A DNA stretch of 64,000 bases from Anaerolineae bacterium (GTDB lineage: Bacteria > Chloroflexota > Anaerolineae > Caldilineales > Caldilineaceae). Below are positions 1 to 6,876 of the stretch, piece by piece. The notes beneath the pieces were generated by a model. The model was not told where the DNA came from and ran no database searches. It saw only the letters and a list, made by a program, of their open reading frames with translations. Position numbers and translations under genes: made by a program. Where the stretch lies: contig JAUIHI010000008.1 in assembly GCA_030432295.1 (NCBI GenBank), forward strand, positions 154,649 through 218,648, given 5' to 3'. Numbering within the stretch: position 1 is the first letter of the stretch; the number at the start of each line of letters is the position of its first letter.

Positions 1-1276
1 CCAGATGTTCCAGGCTTTTCAGGGCGTGGATGCAGTGCTGCTGGTCCGGGTCGGAGACGATTGTGTTTTCCCCGTCGATGAGCATCCCGAAGATACTCTC
101 GCCGCAGCGGTCCAGCGCGGTGACTTTGGTGATGCCCTTCTCCCCGTCCAGGGGCCGCCCGTAGGCACTCTCAAATTTGGCCCGGTTGACCGGGTCAGTC
201 ACGGCCTGAAAGCCCACATAATTGTTGGGAATCGCGCCGCTGTCCCCCGCGCCCTGGATGTTGTTCTGGCCGCGCATGGGGTTGATGCCGCCGCCGACTT
301 TGCCCAGATTGCCCGTCATCAGGGCCAGATTACAGAGACTCTGCACGTTCTCCACGCCGCAGATATGTTCGGTGATGCCCAGTGTGTAGAAGATCGCGCC
401 GGGCTTGGCCGAACCGTAGAGAATCGCCGCCCGCTCGATGTCGCTGGCCGGGACGCCGGTGATACCCGCGGCCCAGGCCGGGGTGAACTGGCCCACGTGC
501 TCCAGAAACTCCTCGAAGCCTTCTGTGCGCGCGGCCATAAAGTCCAGATCGTACAGCCCTTCGCGGGCGATGACGTGGGCCATCCCCAGGAGCAGGGCCA
601 CGTCCGAGCCGACGCGGATGGGCATGTAGAGGTCGGCCATCTCAGCCAGACGGATGCGCCGGGGGTCGGCGACGATCAGTTTGGCCCCCCGCGCGATGGC
701 CTTCTTCAGCCGGGTGGCGGCCACGGGATGGGCTTCGGTCATATTCGTGCCGATGCAGAAGATCACATCGGGTTTTTCCATGTCGGAAAGTGGGTTGGAC
801 ATTGCGCCACGCCCGATTGCTGCCGCCAGACCGGCGACGGTGGGGGCGTGTCAAGCACGGCTACAGTTGTCGATGTAGTGTGTGCCGAAGCCAACCCGGA
901 TGAACTTCTGCATCAGATAGTCGGCTTCGCTGGGCGTGCGCCCGGAGGCGACGCCGTAGACCGCATAGCGTCCGTGCTTCTCGGCCACCTGTAGAAAGCC
1001 CGCCGCAGCCCGGTCCAACGCTTCGTCCCAACTGGCCCGGTGCAGTTGACCGTCCCCACCCCGCACCAGCGGATGGGTCAGCCGCTCCGGGTGGTGGACG
1101 TAATCGTAGGCGAACTGGCCCTTCACGCAGAGCGCGCCCTCGTTGGCCGGGCCATCCATAGCCGGCTGAACGCCAACGATGCGGTTGTTCCGCACCATCA
1201 AATCAATGGAACAGCCCACACCGCAGTAGCCGCAGATTGTGCGGGTTTTGGTGATAGAGGAAGCTGAGAGTTGCAT
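1..1276 (-). CDS. fdhA: formate dehydrogenase catalytic subunit, selenoprotein (partial)
   Basis: Molybdopterin oxidoreductase that oxidises formate to CO2; its 3' end lies beyond the window. The start ATG at 1274-1276 follows an AAGGAA ribosome site. Residues about 14-50 hold the N-terminal [4Fe-4S] motif (CGYCGVGC, then CVKG). The frame meets TGA at 851-853 (codon 142) in the context DNCSRA-TGA-HAPTVAGL. That is where characterised formate dehydrogenases have Sec or Cys between (C/S)RV and H-x-P. After TGA the frame is open to base 1 (283 more codons) and clearly encodes the same family (GTNMTEAHPVAA, VADPRR, GGINPMRGQNN). A SECIS-like hairpin begins directly after the TGA. I therefore read the TGA as selenocysteine, not a stop. 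Unlike many NAD-linked enzymes, the NuoG-like N-terminal iron-sulfur region is a separate upstream gene. Confidence 0.93.
808..853 (-). promoter_or_regulatory. bacterial SECIS element of fdhA with its UGA codon
   Basis: On the minus strand the UGA (851-853) is followed by CACGCCC (844-850), which pairs with GGGCGTG (808-814). An inner stem TCGCC/GGCGG (833-837 with 823-827) is capped by the loop GGTCT (828-832). The loop starts 18 nt after UGA. The E. coli fdhF SECIS has the same GGUCU loop at, from memory, the same spacing. This arrangement should bind SelB and direct Sec insertion. Confidence 0.88.
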
Positions 1277-1296
1277 AAGAATTCCTTCTGATACAA

Positions 1297-1377
1297 GACG
1301 GCAGACCGCAGACGGCGGACCGCATTAGGGCCTATTGAGTCGATACTCGGCGGTCTGCGGTCTGCTGTCCGTCGTCT
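1297..1377. repeat. imperfect inverted repeat of the AGACCGCAGACGG family
   Basis: Two internally repetitive arms (GCAGACCGCAGACGG-type at about 1298-1323, GCGGTCTGCGGTCTGC-type at about 1349-1376) form an imperfect hairpin between fdhA and the iron-sulfur subunit gene. The right arm encodes the last residues and stop of the upstream iron-sulfur gene. A related sequence lies near 33541-33580. Confidence 0.7.
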
Positions 1378-2039
1378 TCCGTCGCAAACCGCATTGCCTT
1401 CCTATCCCCCAGCGCGCCTGTCGGGCAGGTCTGCACGCACTGGCCGCAGAAGGTGCAGGCGGATTCCTTCAACGGATTGTCGAATTCAGTCGTAATTTGG
1501 GTGTGAAAGCCCCGGTTCATTACGCTGATGGCGTAGTCGCCCTCCTGCTCAGCGCAGACACGCACACAGCGGTAGCAGGAGATGCAAAGGTCGTAGTCGC
1601 GCAGGATAAAGGGGTTGGCGTCGTCGGTTTTGCTGTGGCCCGAATTCGCACCGGCAAAACGGCCCGTGCGTGCGTCGTAACGATCCACCAGCGTTGTGAG
1701 TTCCTGGGATGCGTAGCCCCGCAGGGGGTCCACGTCGATACGCGGATTCTCCGACGCCACCATTTCCAGCAGCGTCTTGCGCAGAGCCTCGATCTCCTCG
1801 TCCTGGGTTTCCACGACCATTTCGTTGACTGCTTTCGTCGTGCAGGATGCCACCGGCCCGCGCAGGGCCTTCACCCGCACGACGCAAAGACGGCAGCCGC
1901 CAAACGCTTCCAGCCGGGGATCGTAGCAGAGGGAAGGGATTGTCTTCCCCACCCGGGCCGCCACTTCGTAGATTGTCTCGCCTTCGGTGAAGGTGTGACG
2001 TTCGCCGTCGAGGGTCAGTGTCGATTGCCTCACGCTCAT
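1332..2039 (-). CDS. NuoG-like iron-sulfur subunit of formate dehydrogenase
   Basis: About 235 residues. Residues 1-80 form a [2Fe-2S] ferredoxin domain (SLCYDPRLEAFGGCRLC, then C in VASCTTK). Residues 85-130 resemble the NuoG linker helix region. The C-terminal half carries two [4Fe-4S] ferredoxin motifs (CISCYRCVRVC and CTFCGQCVQTCP). This matches the N-terminal quarter of FdsA/NuoG-type proteins, here as a free polypeptide that probably wires electrons between the NuoEF module and the selenocysteine catalytic subunit. The ATG at 2037-2039 was chosen because GGAGA lies just upstream; a TTG at 2049-2051 is in frame. The last residues (QQTADRRVSTQ) fall inside a hairpin repeat, so the tail is probably repeat-derived. 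Confidence 0.88.
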   Translation of the reverse strand: MSVRQSTLTLDGERHTFTEGETIYEVAARVGKTIPSLCYDPRLEAFGGCRLCVVRVKALRGPVASCTTKAVNEMVVETQDEEIEALRKTLLEMVASENPRIDVDPLRGYASQELTTLVDRYDARTGRFAGANSGHSKTDDANPFILRDYDLCISCYRCVRVCAEQEGDYAISVMNRGFHTQITTEFDNPLKESACTFCGQCVQTCPTGALGDRKAMRFATEDDGQQTADRRVSTQ

Positions 2040-2054
2040 TGCTTTCTCCAATCA

Positions 2055-2124
2055 GATATTGGGTATTGGATATTTCGTAGTGAAGCGACTGGTTGCCACT
2101 ACGAAATATCCAATACCCAATATC
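2055..2124. repeat. 28-bp perfect inverted repeat (ATATTGGGTATTGG family)
   Basis: Arms 2055-2082 and 2097-2124 are exact reverse complements around a 14-nt loop. The element lies between the NuoEF-like gene and the iron-sulfur gene and overlaps the NuoEF stop codon. A related sequence (TACCCAATATCTAATACC) occurs at 28240-28260. No T-run follows on either strand, so it may act as an mRNA-stability or processing hairpin rather than a terminator. Confidence 0.85.
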
Positions 2125-3817
2125 AAATACCTTTGACGTGCCGCGCCACCTGCTCTGGAAAATACTTCACCAGACTCTCGGCCAGGAGCGGCGCGGCCAT
2201 GCCCAGCCCGCAGGCGCTGATGGCTTTCATCACCCCGCCGATTTCGTGGACCTCCCCGGTCCACAGGTCGATGTCGTCGGGACCGGCTGTGCCTGCCAGC
2301 CGCTCGGTCAGCCGTTGGGTTCCGATGCGGCAAGGAAAGCACTTGCCACAGGACTCGTGGGCGAAGAATTCCATCCCGATGCGGGCGATCTCTACAATAT
2401 CCCGACTGTCGTCGAAGGCCATCATTCCCGCCGCGCCCAGCATCGATCCGTGGGCGCGGGCGCTGGCCTCGTCCAGTGTGAGCGTTTCCAGCGCATCGCC
2501 CGCCAGAAAGCCGCCAGAGATGCCCGCCATTGTAATGGCCTGAATCGTCTGCCCCGGCAATGGCCCACCCGCCCAGTCATATAGCAGTGTCTTCAGCGGC
2601 AGGCCAAAGGGGACTTCGTAGTTGCCGGGCCGTTGAATATCCCCAGAGAGGCTGATGAGCTTTGTGCCCGCGTGCTCGCCCAGCCCTAGCCCCTGATACC
2701 AATCGGGACCTTTGCGCAGGATTTGGGCCGCGGAGGTCAGGGTTTCCACATTGTTGACCGCGGTGGGCAACTGCTCGTATCCGTGGGTGACGGGATAGGG
2801 CGGACGGTTGCGGGGGAAGGGGTGCTTGCCTTCCAGGCTGTTGAGCAGCGCGCCCTCTTCGCCGCAGATATACGCGCCCGCTCCCCGGCGCAGATAGACC
2901 CGGAAACTGAAATCGCTGCCTAAAATGTGGTCGCCCAGAAAGCCCGCTGCTTCCGCCGCGGCAATGGCTGCGGCCAGCCGTTCGTAGGTTTCGGGATATT
3001 CGTAGCGCAGATAGAGAAAGCCCCGTTCAGCGCCGGTGGCGTAGGCGGCAATTGTCATCCCTTCCAGCACGGCAAAGGGGTCGTGATCCATCAGCGCCCG
3101 GTCTTTGAAACAGCCCGGCTCGCCCTCGTCCGCATTGCAGACGACGGTTTTGGGGCCGTTTTCGGCGTCAGCCACGGCCTTCCACTTGACGCCGGTGGGG
3201 AAGCCCGCGCCGCCCCGCCCGGCCAGTTTGCTCTCCCGTACCGTTTCAACGACTTCAGCAGGCGACATTTCTGTAACGGCTTTTGTCAACCCGTCGTAGC
3301 CTCCCGTGCGCCGGTAGCCGTCCAGTGTGGCCCGATCCGGCTGGCGGATGTGGCGGAAGACACACTCTTCGACCCCGCCAGGGTTGGGTGGGGGCAGGGG
3401 CGACGATTGCCGCCGCTCCAACTGGCCCGGCCCTTTTGCCACAAATGTCTCGTGGCCGATGAGGACCGGGACCGGATCGTCGCAACGACCCGCGCAGGCC
3501 ATGGCCGTCGCGCCGGGCAGACTCTCCAAAATTTTCTGTGCGTCGCGCTGACAGCAGACCGGCCCTGTGCAGACGCGTGGCGCGGCCTGTCCCGGTGCTT
3601 CTACGGCGAAGTGATGGTAAAATGTGACAGTTCCATAGAGATCGGCCAGGGGGATGCGCAGTTCCTTACCGATGGCCTGAATCGCTGCTTGAGAGATGTG
3701 TCCGTCCCGGTCGTGGAAGGCGTGGAGCACAGGCAACAGGGGCGCAGGTTCGTTCCGATAGGTGTCGATGAGGGTATGGTCGGCGTCGTCGGCGACGATA
3801 TGGGCAGGTACAAACAT
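2123..3817 (-). CDS. fdhB: NuoE-NuoF fusion, NAD-reducing flavin subunit of formate dehydrogenase
   Basis: 564 residues. Residues 1-140 are a thioredoxin-like NuoE domain with four [2Fe-2S] cysteines (CTGPVCC and CAGRCDDP). The rest is NuoF: NADH-binding GRGGAGFPTG, FMN-binding CNADEGEPGCFKDR, GAYICGEEGALLNSLEG, an SLBB segment, and the C-terminal [4Fe-4S] motif CGKCFPC plus a distal Cys. It passes electrons between FMN/NAD and the iron-sulfur subunit encoded next in the operon. The ATG follows CGGAGC. As first gene of the minus-strand operon it is preceded by a good sigma-70-like promoter. The set resembles cytoplasmic NAD-dependent formate dehydrogenases; a bifurcating hydrogenase can share NuoEF-like parts, but the adjacent FdhA settles the role. 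Confidence 0.93.
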   Translation of the reverse strand: MFVPAHIVADDADHTLIDTYRNEPAPLLPVLHAFHDRDGHISQAAIQAIGKELRIPLADLYGTVTFYHHFAVEAPGQAAPRVCTGPVCCQRDAQKILESLPGATAMACAGRCDDPVPVLIGHETFVAKGPGQLERRQSSPLPPPNPGGVEECVFRHIRQPDRATLDGYRRTGGYDGLTKAVTEMSPAEVVETVRESKLAGRGGAGFPTGVKWKAVADAENGPKTVVCNADEGEPGCFKDRALMDHDPFAVLEGMTIAAYATGAERGFLYLRYEYPETYERLAAAIAAAEAAGFLGDHILGSDFSFRVYLRRGAGAYICGEEGALLNSLEGKHPFPRNRPPYPVTHGYEQLPTAVNNVETLTSAAQILRKGPDWYQGLGLGEHAGTKLISLSGDIQRPGNYEVPFGLPLKTLLYDWAGGPLPGQTIQAITMAGISGGFLAGDALETLTLDEASARAHGSMLGAAGMMAFDDSRDIVEIARIGMEFFAHESCGKCFPCRIGTQRLTERLAGTAGPDDIDLWTGEVHEIGGVMKAISACGLGMAAPLLAESLVKYFPEQVARHVKGI

Positions 3818-3870
3818 TGTACGCTCCGGTGTGGGGTCACTATAGGCTGGGCAGTGGAGGACACGGTTCT

Positions 3871-3900
3871 AGTGTAGCAAAGAAGGCCCAGCCTGTCCAA
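3871..3900 (-). promoter_or_regulatory. putative promoter of the formate dehydrogenase operon
   Basis: On the minus strand TTGGAC (3895-3900), an 18-nt spacer and TACACT (3871-3876) form a sigma-70-like promoter about 55 nt upstream of the NuoEF-like start codon. Motif match only. Confidence 0.5.
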
Positions 3901-3954
3901 ACCCTTAGAATTGGACAAGCGCCGGATGGCACGGGAGAGCGGGGGGGAAATCAG

Positions 3955-4518
3955 ATGTCTAAACCCACTGTAGTGGTTGTCACAGGTCGGCCTGGCTCTG
4001 GCAAGACGACTCTGGCCCACCGTTTGGCGAAAGCCCTCCACTGTCCGCTGCTCAGCCGGGACGAGTTCAAAGAGGGGTATGTGCGTACCCAGGGACGAAG
4101 CCACACAGAACTGGGACCGGAAGTCAACGGGACGCTCTATCACATCTTTTTTGAGAGCGTCAATTTTGTGGTGCGACAGGGGGTCAGTGTCGTTATTGAA
4201 GCGGCCTTCCAGCACAGGCTGTGGGAATCGCCCCTGCTGGCTCTGGCGGAGAAGGCCCGGCTCGTCGTCGTCATCTGCTCTGTGGACCCGGCCCTGGCCC
4301 AGCGTCGGGCCATCGAACGGGGGCTGGCCGATCCGAACCGGGAGTACTTTCACGGCGATCCGGAAGTGGTCGCGGTCCGGCAGGGCATCGACGCACCGCC
4401 GAGGGAGTATCACCCGCCCAGCCTGGATTTCCCGACGCTGACGGTGGATACATCCGACGGCTACGCGCCGGGATTGGCGGAAATTGCGGAATTTGTCGAG
4501 TCCGTACTTTGGGGATAG
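3955..4518 (+). CDS. small P-loop kinase (AAA/zeta-toxin-like or nucleoside-kinase-like)
   Basis: 187 residues from the ATG at 3955, which follows a GGGGGGGAAA purine run; the frame extends upstream without a better start. A Walker A motif GRPGSGKTT sits at residues 10-18, followed by the substrate-side LSRDEFKEGY, a typical AAA_33 (predicted kinase) pattern. VVVICSVDPALAQRRAIERG is the lid region with arginines. The family includes small-molecule phosphotransferases and antibiotic kinases; the substrate cannot be read from sequence. It is divergent from the formate dehydrogenase operon. No antitoxin-like neighbour is present, so a toxin role is not supported. Confidence 0.75.
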   Translation: MSKPTVVVVTGRPGSGKTTLAHRLAKALHCPLLSRDEFKEGYVRTQGRSHTELGPEVNGTLYHIFFESVNFVVRQGVSVVIEAAFQHRLWESPLLALAEKARLVVVICSVDPALAQRRAIERGLADPNREYFHGDPEVVAVRQGIDAPPREYHPPSLDFPTLTVDTSDGYAPGLAEIAEFVESVLWG

Positions 4519-4560
4519 TCAACTGTCCCGCCCCGCCTTCCGATTTGACTGAACAGCTTA

Positions 4561-6876
4561 TTGGGTGACTTTGTGCGATTGCTGCAAAAACTTCGTTTGT
4601 CCCTATTCCATTCGCCGCTAGCCGTCTATTTTCTCGTAGCCGCCCTCTTCTACGCGCCCATCCTCCTCGGCCTGCGCACCTTCCCAGACGGCGACTTCAC
4701 CCACCACTTCCTGCCCTTCAGTCTCTTCCAGCAGAGCGAATGGCTGGATGGCCGCTGGCTGCCAGTCTGGAATCCCTACACCTACGGCGGCCATCCCTTC
4801 CTGGCTGATATTCAGGCCGCGGTCTTCTATCCCGTGGGCGATCTGCTGCTGCTGTTGACCCTGCCCTTCACTTCGCCCGCAGCCCGGCTCTATTTTTTGC
4901 AGGTGGAAGCGGTGCTGCATATCGCCCTGGCCGGTTTCTTCACCCATCTGCTCGTCCAGCGCTTGACCGGCAACCGGCAGGCCGCTTTCACCGCCGGCGC
5001 ATTCTTCGCCCTCTCCGGCTATCTGACCGGCTACCCGCCGCTGCAACTGGCAATCCTGCGCACGGCCATTTGGCTGCCGCTGATCCTCTGGCTGATCCTG
5101 CGCGCCTGGGACGAACCGGGCCACTGGCGTTGGTGGATCGGTGTCGCTGCGGCCTGGGCCACCGCCTTCCTGGCCGGACACCCCCAGACATTTCTGCATC
5201 TGAGCTATGCGGTTGTGGGCTGGGTTGGGTGGCTGTTAGGGATGAGATTTTTAACGCAGAGGCGCAGAGGGGCAGAGGCGCAGAGTGAGAAGGTGGCAGG
5301 TGGCAAGCCGCAATTCGCAATTCGCAATTCGCAACTCGCCACGCGCATTTTTGCCTTACTTCTTTTGACTTTTGCCTTTTCCGCGGTTCAACTGCTGCCC
5401 AGCCTGGAATTCACACGGCTCAGCGTGCGCGCCAGTGTGGACTACGCCTACGTTAGCGGCGGTTTTCCTGTGCAGGACCTCTGGCAGATGCTCTTTCCTG
5501 GCGTCCTCACCCAATTCTCGCCCATCTTTATTGGCCTTCCCGGTCTCTTTCTGGCACTACTCTCCCTCTTTCAGATGCGCCCTATTCACCATTCACAATT
5601 CGCTATTCGCTATTCCCTATTTTTCTTCCTTTTGGTTTTGCTCTCCCTCGGCCTCTCCCTGGGCAGCAACGGCTTTCTCTACCCGCTTTTCTACCGTTTC
5701 GCGCCCGGTTGGAACCTTTTTCGGGGCCAGGAACGCGCCGCTTTTCTGGTTGCCTTTGGCTTGAGTGTGCTGGCGGGCTATGGAATGGCCGCGCTGCCGG
5801 GACTGAGCCAACGGGCGCGGCGACTGGCGGTTAGCGGGCTGGTGATTGCCCTGGCAGGGGGCGGGCTGCTCTTTGGCCTCTTTTGGCAGAGGAGCGGGCG
5901 CGGTGCCCTGCCCAACAGTGAATTTCTGGTTGTGGCCCTTCTTTCTCTTCTGGTCTCGCTGCTGATGGCCTGGCTGCTCTGGCAGAAGGGGTGGGACACC
6001 CGTCGAGGCTGGGCGTTGGCTGGGCTGGGGATCGCTGTCCTTTTTTGGGCCAACGGCGGGACGAATGTGGACGCTTCCGGCCCGGCCCGTAAGACGATTC
6101 TGTCGCCGGAGGTGGCGGCGGTGCAGGCCGCGCAAGACCGCGGGCGGGTATACAACGAATACCGGGTCTACGAGGACTACGGGATGTCGATTGACGCCGA
6201 AGATGTGTGGGGCAGTAGTCCACTGCGTCTGGCCCAGTACGCCGCGCTCTTCGATAACTTCCCTCTGGACCGGATGTGGCGGCTGCTGGGTGTGGATACA
6301 GTCCTCACCTGGCGGCGGGAGTTACCTGTGGCGTCCGCACTGCTGGCCGAATTCCCCCAGGCCACAGACACGACTTTTCTGCACCGGCTGACCGAATCCA
6401 ATCTACGCGCTTGGCTTGTGCAGGAGTGGCAGGTGGCCGACGACGCCACCGCCCTCTCACTTCTGGCTGACCACACCTTCGACCTGGACAAAACAGCCCT
6501 TCTGTCGTCCGACATTACCTCGCCACTCGACGCCATCATCCCATCATCCCATAATCTCATCATCCAACTCTCCCGCCCCGCGCCCAACCGCATCCACATC
6601 ACCCTTTCCGACAATCCGGGTGGGCTGCTCGTCCTCAGTGAAAACTGGCTGCCCGGCTGGCGCGCCGAATCGCAAATCGCAAATCGCAATTCGCAATTCC
6701 CTGTCCTGCGCGCCAACCTGACCCAAATCGCCATTCCCGTCCCGGCAGGCGATCTTGCAATCGAACTGGTCTACTGGCCCGACTCCCTCACTTGGGGTCT
6801 CGCCATTACCGGTGGCGCGCTGCTACTCGTCGCTATCGCTTTCCTCTACCGCCGCTGGAGGAAAACCGATGCCTGA
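4561..6876 (+). CDS. YfhO-like polytopic membrane protein
   Basis: 771 residues with about a dozen hydrophobic segments up to residue about 500, then a soluble extracytoplasmic C-terminal part and one last TM helix (LAITGGALLLVAIAFLYRRW). The N-terminal pattern (FPDGDFTHHFLPF, WNPYTYGGHPFLADIQAAVFYP) is that of YfhO/GT-C-type proteins, which in Firmicutes are linked to lipid or teichoic-acid glycosylation. The start codon is uncertain (TTG at 4561 is used here). Three heptamer-repeat tracts and a CGCAGAGG tract are translated in frame (about residues 232-262, 342-355 and 703-714), giving odd polar strings such as QFAIRNSQLATRI between hydrophobic segments. Its last 8 nt overlap the next gene, indicating translational coupling. 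Confidence 0.8.
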   Translation: MGDFVRLLQKLRLSLFHSPLAVYFLVAALFYAPILLGLRTFPDGDFTHHFLPFSLFQQSEWLDGRWLPVWNPYTYGGHPFLADIQAAVFYPVGDLLLLLTLPFTSPAARLYFLQVEAVLHIALAGFFTHLLVQRLTGNRQAAFTAGAFFALSGYLTGYPPLQLAILRTAIWLPLILWLILRAWDEPGHWRWWIGVAAAWATAFLAGHPQTFLHLSYAVVGWVGWLLGMRFLTQRRRGAEAQSEKVAGGKPQFAIRNSQLATRIFALLLLTFAFSAVQLLPSLEFTRLSVRASVDYAYVSGGFPVQDLWQMLFPGVLTQFSPIFIGLPGLFLALLSLFQMRPIHHSQFAIRYSLFFFLLVLLSLGLSLGSNGFLYPLFYRFAPGWNLFRGQERAAFLVAFGLSVLAGYGMAALPGLSQRARRLAVSGLVIALAGGGLLFGLFWQRSGRGALPNSEFLVVALLSLLVSLLMAWLLWQKGWDTRRGWALAGLGIAVLFWANGGTNVDASGPARKTILSPEVAAVQAAQDRGRVYNEYRVYEDYGMSIDAEDVWGSSPLRLAQYAALFDNFPLDRMWRLLGVDTVLTWRRELPVASALLAEFPQATDTTFLHRLTESNLRAWLVQEWQVADDATALSLLADHTFDLDKTALLSSDITSPLDAIIPSSHNLIIQLSRPAPNRIHITLSDNPGGLLVLSENWLPGWRAESQIANRNSQFPVLRANLTQIAIPVPAGDLAIELVYWPDSLTWGLAITGGALLLVAIAFLYRRWRKTDA
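5311..5340 (+). repeat. in-frame heptamer repeat (ATTCGCA)
   Basis: Tandem heptamers of the type ATTCGCA inside the YfhO-like gene, translated as FAIRNSQLA. Just upstream (5252-5285) lies a second low-complexity tract built from CGCAGAGG units. Confidence 0.8.
5584..5620 (+). repeat. in-frame heptamer repeat (ATTCGCT/ATTCACA)
   Basis: Degenerate heptamers in the YfhO-like gene, translated as HHSQFAIRYSL, between two membrane segments. Confidence 0.75.
6668..6700 (+). repeat. in-frame heptamer repeat (AATCGCA/ATTCGCA)
   Basis: Tandem heptamers in the extracytoplasmic C-terminal region of the YfhO-like gene, translated as SQIANRNSQF. Confidence 0.75.

Noticed and set aside
642..853. TGA in fdhA taken as a frameshift or true stop, with a new gene starting downstream
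   Set aside because: The same frame continues without any shift into conserved FdhA sequence, the TGA is at the known Sec position, and a SECIS hairpin follows.
3955..4518. Zeta-toxin reading of the small P-loop kinase
   Set aside because: No antitoxin gene is adjacent and the motif set is shared by many metabolic kinases.
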